Assembly: GCF_900258475.1 (NCBI RefSeq)
Contig: NZ_LT984887.1
Span: 214,052-278,051 of the forward strand
DNA from: Anaerococcus sp. Marseille-P3915
GTDB lineage: Bacteria > Bacillota > Clostridia > Tissierellales > Peptoniphilaceae
Reading direction: 5' to 3'
DNA: 64,000 bases
The notes under the pieces are model-generated. The model was not told where the DNA came from. It did not search any database and saw only the letters and a program-made list of their open reading frames with translations. Positions 34,338-43,441 of the stretch are shown here, piece after piece. A program made the translations under genes and the position numbers. Each line of letters begins with the position of its first letter. Position 1 is the stretch's first letter.

Positions 34338-35666
34338 ATGGCAACTAATACTATGACATTTGCTCATGGTGTTCAGATGGCGGAATATAAAGAGCTAACA
34401 GAAAATAGCAGCCTTAAAACAGCTGCTATTCCAAAGCTTGTAACAATTCCACTAACTCAACACATAGGCGCACCTAGTAAGTGCATTGTCAATAAGAAAG
34501 ATGAAGTTGCTGTAGGAGATTTGATTGCTAGTGCAGTTGGTAACTTCTCAGCAAACATACATTCCTCAGTGGCAGGCATTGTAAAAGACATAGTCGACAT
34601 ACAATCAGCCTCAGGTAAAAATACCAAGGCAGTAATAATTGACACTGAAGGCTTCGATCAAGAAAAAACTTATGTTGAAGTTGAAAACGTAAACTTAAGC
34701 AAGGAAGAGATCGTAGCAAAGATTAAGGAAGCCGGAATAGTTGGTATGGGTGGAGCAGCCTTTCCTGCCCACATTAAATATTCACCAAACAAGCCAGTAG
34801 ATACTGTAATTGTAAATGGTGCAGAGTGTGAACCTTTTATCACCTGTGATGACTACATAATGAAAAATTATCCCCTACATATAATAAAGGGTTTAATTCA
34901 AGTACTTAAGGCAGTGGATGCCAAAAAAGGTTTTATAGCCATAGAAGATAATAAACCTAAAGCTTACGAAACAATGACTAAGGCCCTAGAAGAATTTGCG
35001 AAATCTAATAAATTCGATGCCACTATAGAAGTAGTAAAGCTTAAGACAAAATATCCACAAGGTGATGAAAAAAGACTTATAAATGCAATCCTAGATAGGG
35101 AAGTGCCATCAGGCGGACTTCCAATGGATGTAGGAGCAATTGTATCAAACATTTCTACAGTAAATGCAATTTATGAAGCACTTTTCATGGATAAACCTCT
35201 ATACGAAAGAATCCTAACTGTTACAGGCTCATCAGTCAAAAATCCTACAAATATGAAGGTAAGACTTGGTGTAAGCTTTGGTGAACTTTTAGAAGAAGCT
35301 GGCGGTTCAGATGATATAGCCAAGGTTATAAACGGCGGTCCAATGTGTGGTATTGCCCAACCAGATTTAACAAAACCAGTAGAAAAAGCTACTAACTGTA
35401 TCCTAGTTTTAGATAGCAAGGAAGCCTTCATCGAAGAAGCAGATCCTTGTATAAGATGTGGAAGATGTGTAAGCGTATGTCCAGTATTCTTGCTACCAAA
35501 CTACATCCACAAACACGCTCTAGATGGTAGATTTGAAAAGGCAGACCAAGAGGGCGCTCTTGATTGTATAGAATGCGGTTCATGCTCATTTGTGTGTCCT
35601 GCAAGAAGACCTTTAGTAGAAGCTATCAAATTTGCTAAGAGACAAATAAGACAGGCAGGAAAATAG
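34338..35666 (+). CDS. rnfC: Rnf complex subunit C
   Basis: The 442-residue protein has the NADH/FMN-binding region related to NuoF (VGMGGAAFPAH, NGAECEPFITCDD) and two 4Fe-4S motifs near residues 371-420 (CIRCGRCVSVCP, CIECGSCSFVCP). In the Rnf pump it passes electrons between NAD and the iron-sulfur chain while ions cross the membrane. It is the first of six rnf genes in the clostridial order C-D-G-E-A-B. Confidence 0.95.
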   Translation: MATNTMTFAHGVQMAEYKELTENSSLKTAAIPKLVTIPLTQHIGAPSKCIVNKKDEVAVGDLIASAVGNFSANIHSSVAGIVKDIVDIQSASGKNTKAVIIDTEGFDQEKTYVEVENVNLSKEEIVAKIKEAGIVGMGGAAFPAHIKYSPNKPVDTVIVNGAECEPFITCDDYIMKNYPLHIIKGLIQVLKAVDAKKGFIAIEDNKPKAYETMTKALEEFAKSNKFDATIEVVKLKTKYPQGDEKRLINAILDREVPSGGLPMDVGAIVSNISTVNAIYEALFMDKPLYERILTVTGSSVKNPTNMKVRLGVSFGELLEEAGGSDDIAKVINGGPMCGIAQPDLTKPVEKATNCILVLDSKEAFIEEADPCIRCGRCVSVCPVFLLPNYIHKHALDGRFEKADQEGALDCIECGSCSFVCPARRPLVEAIKFAKRQIRQAGK

Positions 35667-35674
35667 GGGGAATT

Positions 35675-36655
35675 ATGGAAAATAATAAACAATTATTAGT
35701 AACTGCTTCTCCACACCTTAGAAGTAAAAGGACAGTAGCAAATGACATGCTTGATGTTATTATTGCACTTATTCCTGCAGGAGCTGTCGGTATTTACTAC
35801 TTTGGTTACAGGGCCCTAGTTTTAATACTAGCATCAGTAATAGCCTGTGTTCTATCAGAAGCAGCCTTTAATAAATTAACAAAAAGAAAAAATACAATCA
35901 ACGATTTATCAGCAGTTGTAACAGGTATTTTATTAGCCTACAATGTGCCATTTACCTTACCAGTTTGGCAAATAGTGATAGGTTCAATGTTTGCTATAAT
36001 CGTTGCAAAGATGTTCTACGGCGGAATTGGTCAAAACATTGTAAACCCAGCTCTTGCAGCAAGAGCCTTCCTAATGGCTTCTTGGTCAGATACAATGACA
36101 AACTTTGTGCCAACAGAAAGAGTTGCAACTCTAAAAACTATAAGCGATGTATCAATGGTTTCTCAAGCAACACCATTATCAGATCCAAAAGCTTACAGCC
36201 TAATGGATTTATTTATCGGACACATTCCAGGATGTATTGGTGAGATTAGTGCTATAGCCTTATTAATTGGCGCAGGATACTTACTATTTAGAAAAGTAAT
36301 CCATATAAGAATCCCACTTACATATATAGTGACAACAACAGTCCTACTTGCAATATTTGGCAAGGGTTTTGATCTTAATTATTTACTAAGTCAAATCTTA
36401 TCAGGTGGTCTAATCCTTGGTGCCTTCTTTATGGCAACAGATTATACTACAGCCCCAATCACTCCTAAGGGACAAATAGTATTTGCCTTTGGTTGTGGTT
36501 TCTTAACAGCTGTTATAAGACTATGGGGCGGATATCCAGAAGGTGTATCTTACTCAATCCTACTAATGAACCTCTTAGTACCTGTTATTGAAAAATACAC
36601 AAGAGATAGGATTTTTGGTAAAGCAAAAGCTAAAAAAGGAGGGGAAAATGAATAA
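35675..36655 (+). CDS. rnfD: Rnf complex subunit D
   Basis: A 326-residue membrane protein with about nine helices of the RnfD/NqrB family, which carry a covalent FMN and contribute to the ion path. FYGGIGQNIVNPALAARAFL is the conserved family segment. It starts eight bases after rnfC, and its end overlaps rnfG by eight bases. Confidence 0.94.
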   Translation: MENNKQLLVTASPHLRSKRTVANDMLDVIIALIPAGAVGIYYFGYRALVLILASVIACVLSEAAFNKLTKRKNTINDLSAVVTGILLAYNVPFTLPVWQIVIGSMFAIIVAKMFYGGIGQNIVNPALAARAFLMASWSDTMTNFVPTERVATLKTISDVSMVSQATPLSDPKAYSLMDLFIGHIPGCIGEISAIALLIGAGYLLFRKVIHIRIPLTYIVTTTVLLAIFGKGFDLNYLLSQILSGGLILGAFFMATDYTTAPITPKGQIVFAFGCGFLTAVIRLWGGYPEGVSYSILLMNLLVPVIEKYTRDRIFGKAKAKKGGENE

Positions 36656-37193
36656 GAGTATTAAATTAGGTATAAAATTACTATTAATAACATCAGTAAC
36701 TGCCCTAGCCCTTGCTTTTACAAACAATATGACTTCTCCAATCATAGAAGCTCGTAAACAAGAAGAGCTAAAAGAATCCCTTGCTATAGTTTATAAAGCA
36801 GATTCCTATGAGCCAGTAGAAGTAGCAGATAAGCCAGACACCATCCAAGAAGTATACAAGGCAAAAGGAGAAAGTGGCGATGGATATGTATTCCAAATCC
36901 AATCTCCAGGCGGTTACGGCGGCGATATACAATTCTTAATTGGTGTTGATAGTGACCATAATATAACAGGATTTGCTCCACTAAGCCATTCAGAGTCAGC
37001 AGGCTTTGGTAAACAGATGGAAGAAGATTTCTTCAAAGAAGGAATGGTCGGAGTAAATATGGACAGCGAAGTTAAGGCATCAGCCTCAGGTGGGGAAAAT
37101 GAAATAGTCGGCTTGTCAGGAGCTACAATTTCTACTAATACTATCCTTAGAGGTATAAACGATGCAAGAGAAGTTCTCTCTAAATTAGAATAG
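36648..37193 (+). CDS. rnfG: Rnf complex subunit G
   Basis: I start at ATG 36648 after AAGGAGGGG; an upstream frame from 36588 lies inside rnfD. The 181 residues have one N-terminal membrane helix and an outward FMN-binding domain with the flavinylation motif SGATIST, where FMN is linked to Thr. It carries electrons on the outer face of the complex. Confidence 0.94.
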   Translation: MNKSIKLGIKLLLITSVTALALAFTNNMTSPIIEARKQEELKESLAIVYKADSYEPVEVADKPDTIQEVYKAKGESGDGYVFQIQSPGGYGGDIQFLIGVDSDHNITGFAPLSHSESAGFGKQMEEDFFKEGMVGVNMDSEVKASASGGENEIVGLSGATISTNTILRGINDAREVLSKLE

Positions 37194-37201
37194 GAGCTAT
37201 C

Positions 37202-37825
37202 ATGGCAAAAGAAAATAAAAAAGAAAAGGTAAATTTTGGTAAAATATTTACCGATGGAATCATAAAAAACAACCCTGTCCTTGTACAGATGGTTGGTATG
37301 TGTTCTGTACTAGCCATATCTTCAACCTTAACTAATGCTGTAGGTATGGGAGTGTCAGTAACCTTCGTACTTGTAATGAGTAACTTAGTTATATCCTTAT
37401 TACGTAACTTCATATCAGATGAAATAAGGATACCTTCTTTCATCGTAGTTATAGCAGGCTTTGTAACTATTGTTCAAATGCTAATAAAGGCCTATGCACC
37501 AGCCCTTGATCAGTCTTTGGGTATCTTTATACCACTAATAGTAGTAAACTGTATCATCCTTGCTCGTGCAGAAGGATTTGCATCACAAAATGGTCCAATC
37601 GCATCAATAATAGATGGTATCAGCCAAGGTATAGGCTATACTATAGCTATATCAATACTTGCCTTCTTCAGAGAATTACTAGGAGCAGGCACACTTTTTG
37701 GAATAGGAATCATACCAGAAGAATACACTATAGGATTTATGCTTCAACCAGCATCATCATTTATAGTACTTGGAATGATTTATGCAGCCTTCCATGCGAT
37801 TACAAATAGAAAGAAAGCTAAATAG
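37202..37825 (+). CDS. rnfE: Rnf complex subunit E
   Basis: This 207-residue membrane protein has six helices and the RnfE/NqrD pattern (NNPVLVQMVGMCSVLA, VNCIILARAEGFA). With RnfA it forms the membrane core around a shared iron-sulfur cluster that takes electrons across the bilayer. It starts nine bases after rnfG. Confidence 0.94.
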   Translation: MAKENKKEKVNFGKIFTDGIIKNNPVLVQMVGMCSVLAISSTLTNAVGMGVSVTFVLVMSNLVISLLRNFISDEIRIPSFIVVIAGFVTIVQMLIKAYAPALDQSLGIFIPLIVVNCIILARAEGFASQNGPIASIIDGISQGIGYTIAISILAFFRELLGAGTLFGIGIIPEEYTIGFMLQPASSFIVLGMIYAAFHAITNRKKAK

Positions 37826-37833
37826 GAGTTATC

Positions 37834-38412
37834 ATGCTAGTAGAATTATTTAAAATCATAATAGCAACTATATTTGTATCAAACTACGTACTTGGACAAT
37901 TCTTAGGTATTTGTCCAACCCTAGGTGTTACAAGTAAGGTTGAGACTGCTAGAGGAATGGGTTTTGCGGTAATATTTGTAATAGTACTTGCAACAATTAT
38001 AACTTGGTTTATCCAATATTACATATTAGAGGCCTTTAATGTACAATACCTACAAACAGTAGTATTTATCTTGGTTATAGCAACTCTAGTTCAATCAGTA
38101 GAAACAGTAATGAAAAAATCAATGCCTGCCCTTTATGGAGCTTTGGGTGTTTATCTACCACTAATCACAACCAACTGTGTGGTTCTTGGTGTAGCAATCA
38201 AAACAATAGACTTATCTTATAACTTAGTAGAAGCAACAGTATATGCCTTTGCATCATCAATAGGATTTATGCTAGCAATCATGATCCTAGCTTACCTAAG
38301 AGAAAAGACAGAATATAACAACGTTCCTGAGTCATTTAAGGGAGCCCCACTCTCTTTAATAACCCTAGGTCTAATGGCTATAGCCTTCATGGGCTTTGCA
38401 GGTTTAGCATAG
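37834..38412 (+). CDS. rnfA: Rnf complex subunit A
   Basis: The 192-residue protein with six helices is the partner of RnfE (FVSNYVLGQFLGICPTLGV, TTNCVVLGVA). Cys residues in CPTLG and NCVV are the conserved ligands of the membrane cluster in this family. Confidence 0.94.
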   Translation: MLVELFKIIIATIFVSNYVLGQFLGICPTLGVTSKVETARGMGFAVIFVIVLATIITWFIQYYILEAFNVQYLQTVVFILVIATLVQSVETVMKKSMPALYGALGVYLPLITTNCVVLGVAIKTIDLSYNLVEATVYAFASSIGFMLAIMILAYLREKTEYNNVPESFKGAPLSLITLGLMAIAFMGFAGLA

Positions 38413-38421
38413 GAGGAAGCG

Positions 38422-39219
38422 ATGAATTTATTATTACCAATGGCAATACTAGCCGTAATGGGCTTTGTATTTGCGATAGCTTTAGGATTTATCTCAGATA
38501 AATTCCACGTAGAAAAATCAGTCAAAGAAGCAGCAGTTAGGGATGCCCTACCAGGTGCTAACTGTGGTGCATGCGGTTATCCTGGCTGTGATGGACTTGC
38601 AGCAGCCATAGCAAAAGGCGAAGCAGAAGTAAATGCCTGTGCTATAGGCGGACCAAACACTACAGCAGCAGTAGCAGCTGCAATGGGTGTAGAAGCTACA
38701 GCATCAGACGATAGAAAGGTAGCTATAGTAAAATGTAATGGTACTATAGAAGCTGCTAAGGATAAATTTGCTTACCAAGGTCTAGAGGACTGTAGGGCGC
38801 AAATTGCTTTATTTGGCGGTAAAAAAGCTTGTAACTATGGATGTATAGGATGTGGCACTTGTGAAAAAACCTGCCCATTTGATGCAATACATATAGTAGA
38901 TGGAGTAGCCTTAGTTAATAGAGAAAAATGTGTAGCTTGTGGCAAGTGCGTAGACGTATGTCCAAAAAATATAATCGAGCTTATACCATTTTCACAAAAA
39001 CAAGTAGTCCTATGTTCATCTCATGACAAGGGCAAAGATGCAAGAGCAAACTGCTCTAATTCATGTATAGGTTGTACAATTTGTGCAAAAACCTACCCTG
39101 AAGCATTTGCAATGGATAACTTCCTATCAAAAGAAGTTCACGGTAATGACTTTGATATGGAACTATTAAAGACAGCATGTGAAAAATGTCCAAATAAATG
39201 TATAACAATAAATGAATAA
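38422..39219 (+). CDS. rnfB: Rnf complex subunit B (ferredoxin-reactive)
   Basis: The 265 residues begin with a membrane helix, then the CGACGYPGCDG cluster motif, then two ferredoxin 4Fe-4S motifs (CIGCGTCEKTCP, CVACGKCVDVCP) and more Cys near the C-terminus (CIGCTIC, CEKCPNKC). It receives electrons from reduced ferredoxin. It is the last rnf gene and is followed by a terminator region. Confidence 0.94.
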   Translation: MNLLLPMAILAVMGFVFAIALGFISDKFHVEKSVKEAAVRDALPGANCGACGYPGCDGLAAAIAKGEAEVNACAIGGPNTTAAVAAAMGVEATASDDRKVAIVKCNGTIEAAKDKFAYQGLEDCRAQIALFGGKKACNYGCIGCGTCEKTCPFDAIHIVDGVALVNREKCVACGKCVDVCPKNIIELIPFSQKQVVLCSSHDKGKDARANCSNSCIGCTICAKTYPEAFAMDNFLSKEVHGNDFDMELLKTACEKCPNKCITINE

Positions 39220-39222
39220 AAA

Positions 39223-39340
39223 CGAAGCCTGCGGCAACTATTTTGATAAAGTTAATTCCTACATAGGAAAATATTAATTTATATAACTACAAAGCATTCT
39301 TATACTTTATCAAGATCGGAAGCCCTGGGCTTCTTTTTTT
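39223..39340 (+). terminator. Terminator after rnf with a possible competing structure
   Basis: GAAGCCC (39319-39325) pairs with GGGCTTC (39327-39333), followed by seven T. Upstream, TTGATAAAGT (39243-39252) can pair with ACTTTATCAA (39304-39313), and GAAGCC at 39223-39228 could compete for GGCTTC. The main hairpin is a good terminator; the alternatives hint at attenuation. Confidence 0.7.
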
Positions 39341-39438
39341 ATCTTAAATTTTACATATAAATTCCTAGTTTTATAGGCTAAAAAGTATATAATATTATAA
39401 TTGAGTACAATTAAAATTTTTATAGAGGGAATATATAG

Positions 39439-39828
39439 ATGAAGATAAAAAAAGGTGATATAATCGTAATAGTTGGACTTCTGTGCCTGTCTTTAGGATT
39501 TAATTTTTTGATATATAAAGAAAGCCAAAAGTATGACGGTGATATGTTAGTAGTAGAACAAGATGGAAAGATAATAGAAAGACTTCCTTTAGAAAAGGAT
39601 GGGGAGTATGTAGCCAGATATGGTGGCCATTATAATAAGATTGAGATAAAAGATGGCAAGGCTAAGGTTGTTGAGGCTGATTGTCTTGATCAAATTTGTA
39701 CCCATATGCATGCAATCTCAAAAGAAGGCGAGACAATAATTTGTCTACCTAACAGGCTCTTTCTTGAGGTAGAAGAAAGCGATAAAAAAAGCCAAAAGGA
39801 AGAAAAAATAGATAAGGTGGTAAGATAA
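39439..39828 (+). CDS. NusG domain II-containing membrane-linked protein
   Basis: The 129-residue protein has one N-terminal membrane helix and an outward NusG-II beta domain (residues 35-115) with the conserved CLDQICTHM and ICLPNRL segments. It usually sits beside a Gx transporter gene, as here. Its function is not known. Confidence 0.85.
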   Translation: MKIKKGDIIVIVGLLCLSLGFNFLIYKESQKYDGDMLVVEQDGKIIERLPLEKDGEYVARYGGHYNKIEIKDGKAKVVEADCLDQICTHMHAISKEGETIICLPNRLFLEVEESDKKSQKEEKIDKVVR

Positions 39829-40343
39829 TGAATACCAAAAAATTAACAAATATGGCCCTTCTCTTAGCACTTGCCCTAGTGATATCAGTTGTTGAATTAC
39901 AAATCCCAATGCCAGTTCCTATTCCGGGTGCAAAACTTGGACTTTCTAATATAATAATACTAGTAAGTCTTTACTTTTATGGATTTAAGGCTAGTCTTAC
40001 AATATCCTTACTAAAATCCTTTATGCTGGTTTTAATAACAGGAGCAGTTTCTGCTTTCTTTTATTCAGCTGCCGGGGCCATTCTAGCATCAATTGCCATG
40101 GTTCTTGCCCTTAAATTTCATGATAAACTATTTTCTTTTATTGGTGTAAGTGAAATTGGTGCCTTTGCCCACAATCTTGGACAGATAATAGTATCTGTTG
40201 TAGTTATGGAGAATATAAAGATGTTTTATTATTTACCACTCCTTGTATTTGTTGGTACCTTTACCGGATTTTTTGTAGGCCTTTCATCCAATTTTGTAAT
40301 AAAGCATATGAAAAAACTAGATATTGGAGAAAAGCTTAAGTGA
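39828..40343 (+). CDS. Gx transporter family protein
   Basis: This 171-residue membrane protein has about five helices and the family motif PIPGAKLGLSN; older annotation calls it heptaprenyl diphosphate synthase component I. It resembles S components of vitamin transporters. Its ATG overlaps the stop codon of the NusG-II gene (TAATG), and its end overlaps radC by four bases. Confidence 0.85.
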   Translation: MNTKKLTNMALLLALALVISVVELQIPMPVPIPGAKLGLSNIIILVSLYFYGFKASLTISLLKSFMLVLITGAVSAFFYSAAGAILASIAMVLALKFHDKLFSFIGVSEIGAFAHNLGQIIVSVVVMENIKMFYYLPLLVFVGTFTGFFVGLSSNFVIKHMKKLDIGEKLK

Positions 40344-41020
40344 AACAAACTATAAAGCAGATGAAAGAATCTGATAGGCCCAGGGAGAAGTTGATAAACT
40401 ATGGCTATGGAGCTCTGACAAATACAGAGCTTTTGGCCATAATTTTACAAACAGGAACAAGTGAGAAAAACGCAATAGAACTTGCTGGAGAAATCCTTGA
40501 TTCCTTCTCAACAGAAGACCTTCTAGAAATAGGAGTATCTGATCTTAGAAAGATTAAGGGGATAAAGGATGCTAAGGCTACAAAGGTAATAGCAAGCCTT
40601 CAGCTTGGTAAGAGGCTTAAGGAAGAATATCTAAACAAGAAATATGACAAAATCACATCTAATGAAGATGTCTACCAGATGTTTAGAAATAAACTTGCCA
40701 TGGAAGATAGGGAACATTTTTACATAGTTTTATTGAATAATAAAAATATGGTTATAGCAAATGAATTAATATCTATAGGTGACTTAAATTCATCAATAGT
40801 AAATCCTAGAGAAGTTTTTAAGAAGGCAATCAAAAAGAGTGCTAAGTCAATAATATTAGTTCACAACCACCCATCAGGTAATCCAGACCCGTCTAAGGCT
40901 GATATAATGGTTACTAGAAGACTCATAGATGCTGGAGAAATACTTGATATAAATGTACTTGACCACATTATAATTGGTCATACTGATTATGTATCTTTAA
41001 AAAGAGATAATTATATATAG
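40340..41020 (+). CDS. radC: RadC/JAMM-domain protein
   Basis: The 226 residues contain a helix-hairpin-helix region (about 60-85) and a JAB/MPN domain with the zinc motif HNHPSGNPDPSKAD. Its DNA repair role, suggested by the old name, is doubtful. A GTG start overlaps the preceding gene. Next to mreB is its common place in Firmicutes. Confidence 0.92.
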   Translation: MKQTIKQMKESDRPREKLINYGYGALTNTELLAIILQTGTSEKNAIELAGEILDSFSTEDLLEIGVSDLRKIKGIKDAKATKVIASLQLGKRLKEEYLNKKYDKITSNEDVYQMFRNKLAMEDREHFYIVLLNNKNMVIANELISIGDLNSSIVNPREVFKKAIKKSAKSIILVHNHPSGNPDPSKADIMVTRRLIDAGEILDINVLDHIIIGHTDYVSLKRDNYI

Positions 41021-41029
41021 GAGAATATT

Positions 41030-42040
41030 ATGAAATTAAAGTTGATTGCTACAGATTTTGCCATAGACCTTGGTACTAGCAATATTTTAGTTTATAAAAA
41101 AGGCGAGGGTTTAATAATAAACGAACCATCAAGCTTAGTGCTTGACGAAAACTACCAAAAAGTCGAAGCTGTAGGCCAAGAAGCAAAGGATATGCTAGGC
41201 AAGACCCACAAAAATATACAGGTAGTAAAGCCAATTAAAAATGGAGTTATAACAGATTTTAACCTTACAGAAGCTATGCTCAATTACTTTTTTGGAAAAG
41301 TAAATGAAGGTTTTAGCTTTATACAGCCAAAGGTTGTAATAGTGGTACCTTCTGGCATTACAGATATACAAAAAAGAGCGGTGGAAGATGCAGCTCTCCA
41401 TGCAGGTAGTAGGGATATAATACTTGTAGATGAGTCCTTAGCTTGTGCGTATGGTATGAACCTATCACCTGAAGAATCTAAGGGGATTCTACTGATAAAT
41501 ATGGGAGCTGGTACAAGCCAGGTAGCTGTAATTTCCCTAAATGGAATAGTTACATCAAAAACCATAAATAAAGGTGGAGACTACCTAGATGAAAAGATAG
41601 TTTCATATTTTAGAGATAATAAAAATCTTGAAATAGGTAAAAATACAGCTGAAAAAGTAAAAATAGCCCTAGCAAGCCTAAAGGTAAAAGATGCCAATAT
41701 GGAAATGTCGGTTGATGGTAGAGATTTTACAGATTCTAAGCCTAAAACTGAGATTATTAAATCAAATGAGCTAGTTTCAACAATATTGCCATTTGCAGAT
41801 GAGATATGTGATATGGTATTTGAAGTTTTAGAAAAAACACCACCAGAAATTTCGGCAGACATAAAGAAAAACGGTTTTGCTTTATCAGGTTCCCTATCAC
41901 AACTATCAGGTATGGCAGAATACATTGAAAAGAAAATTGGACTTAAATCTTACCACTCAGAAGACCCAAGCACAGATGCTATCCTAGGGGCAGGTATGAT
42001 TTTGGAAAATCCAGAAAAATATTTGAAATATCGTAAGTAG
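41030..42040 (+). CDS. mreB: Rod-shape actin homologue MreB
   Basis: The 336 residues have the actin fold with phosphate loops DFAIDLGTSN and INMGAGTSQVA, and the adenosine region GFALSGSLSQL. MreB forms membrane filaments that guide side-wall synthesis with MreC, MreD and PBP2, encoded right behind. Some family Gly residues are changed (GGGT to GAGT; SGSL for GGGA), so it is somewhat diverged. Confidence 0.9.
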   Translation: MKLKLIATDFAIDLGTSNILVYKKGEGLIINEPSSLVLDENYQKVEAVGQEAKDMLGKTHKNIQVVKPIKNGVITDFNLTEAMLNYFFGKVNEGFSFIQPKVVIVVPSGITDIQKRAVEDAALHAGSRDIILVDESLACAYGMNLSPEESKGILLINMGAGTSQVAVISLNGIVTSKTINKGGDYLDEKIVSYFRDNKNLEIGKNTAEKVKIALASLKVKDANMEMSVDGRDFTDSKPKTEIIKSNELVSTILPFADEICDMVFEVLEKTPPEISADIKKNGFALSGSLSQLSGMAEYIEKKIGLKSYHSEDPSTDAILGAGMILENPEKYLKYRK

Positions 42041-42046
42041 GTTTTT

Positions 42047-42949
42047 ATGGCATATAAAAGAGTAAAAAAAGAAAAAACACCCTTTATAATAACTATAGTT
42101 AGTTTATTAATAGTGATTTTAATTTCAAGTCAAGTGGATGGGCTATCTAAAACAGGTTCAAACATAGCTAACACTCTCCTAAAACCAATAGAAAGTGTGA
42201 CTTATTCTATTTCATCTGCTATAATAGATCAGCTTGAAAGAACAATTGGATCAAAAGAAACTAGAGCAGAAGTCCTAAGATTAGAAGCCGAAAATAGGGC
42301 TTTAGTTATGGAAAATGCAAGATATGCAACAGCCATAAATAGAAGTGAATTCCTAAAAGATGAAGCAGCGGCCACAAGGGGAACAGACAATAAGTATATT
42401 AAAGCAAAGCTAATTAATACAGATGTAAATTCCATGACCACTCACTTTACTATAGATAAGGGCAAGGTTGATGGGATTGAGAAAAATGACATCATCCTCC
42501 AAGCTGTAGGAGATAGCAAGTTTTATACAGGCCTTGTAGGCAAGGTAACAGAAGTTTATCAAACAACAGCCAGGGTAGAAACAATAAACTCAAGTCAAAA
42601 TGACGTATCTTTCGTAAATGCAAATTCGGGAGATTATGGTGTAATTGATAGGTTTGATAAAAATACCATTCAAGGCTATATGTTAGATATAGAAAGCAAG
42701 ATAGAAGAAAAAGATATACTCCTAACAAGTGGTTTAGGTGGAATATATCCTTATGGAATCTATGTAGGAAGGGTAGCGACAGTTACCATGACACAAGATT
42801 CTTTGAGAAAAAATATTACAATAAATTCACCAGTTGATTTTTCACATCTTTATAGGGTTTTGGTCCTAAAAAGTTCAAACAATTATAATTTAGATGAAAA
42901 GCCAAAAAGTGAACAACCTAAGCAAAAGGAAGGAGAAATTCATGAATAA
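42047..42949 (+). CDS. mreC: Cell-shape protein MreC
   Basis: A 300-residue protein with one N-terminal membrane helix, a coiled coil around residues 65-100 (RAEVLRLEAENRAL) and an outward beta domain. MreC links MreB to the cell-wall synthases. It starts six bases after mreB and overlaps mreD by eight bases. Confidence 0.9.
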   Translation: MAYKRVKKEKTPFIITIVSLLIVILISSQVDGLSKTGSNIANTLLKPIESVTYSISSAIIDQLERTIGSKETRAEVLRLEAENRALVMENARYATAINRSEFLKDEAAATRGTDNKYIKAKLINTDVNSMTTHFTIDKGKVDGIEKNDIILQAVGDSKFYTGLVGKVTEVYQTTARVETINSSQNDVSFVNANSGDYGVIDRFDKNTIQGYMLDIESKIEEKDILLTSGLGGIYPYGIYVGRVATVTMTQDSLRKNITINSPVDFSHLYRVLVLKSSNNYNLDEKPKSEQPKQKEGEIHE

Positions 42950-43433
42950 ATTTAAAAGCTTTATAATTTTATTTATAACCTTCATTTTGCAAACATCTAT
43001 ATTTGCCAAAATTGATATATTAGGAGCAAATGTAAATATTATAATCCCAGCAGTAATAGCCCTATCCCAAGTCTTGCCAGGTAAGACTGGTCGAGCAGGA
43101 GGATTAGTAGTTGGTATAATAGAAGATTTTCTATTTACCCAGTTAGTTGGTGTACGAGCTTTATCTTATTACCTAATAGGTCTTTTTGCAGGAGGACATA
43201 TAGTAAAGGTATCAAAGGATAAGACTAAAGGCTTTATTATTTGCTTAATAGCAACCCTATTTAATTTCTTGCTTGTAAATGGTATATATTATATCTTTGG
43301 CAAGTCAATCTTATCAATAACAGATTATTTAGGAATTGAGATACTTGTAGAAGCAATCCTAAACTCCCTAGTGTATCTGATTTATTATTATTTGATAAAG
43401 AAAATAATGTATATACCAACTTATAGGATTTAG
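42942..43433 (+). CDS. mreD: Cell-shape protein MreD
   Basis: I start at ATG 42942 after AAGGAG (the open frame reaches back to 42894). The 163-residue protein has about five or six helices of the MreD family (TSIFAKIDILGANVNII, GIIEDFLFTQLVGVRAL). It works with MreC in the elongation complex. Confidence 0.88.
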   Translation: MNKFKSFIILFITFILQTSIFAKIDILGANVNIIIPAVIALSQVLPGKTGRAGGLVVGIIEDFLFTQLVGVRALSYYLIGLFAGGHIVKVSKDKTKGFIICLIATLFNFLLVNGIYYIFGKSILSITDYLGIEILVEAILNSLVYLIYYYLIKKIMYIPTYRI

Positions 43434-43441
43434 AGGATAAT

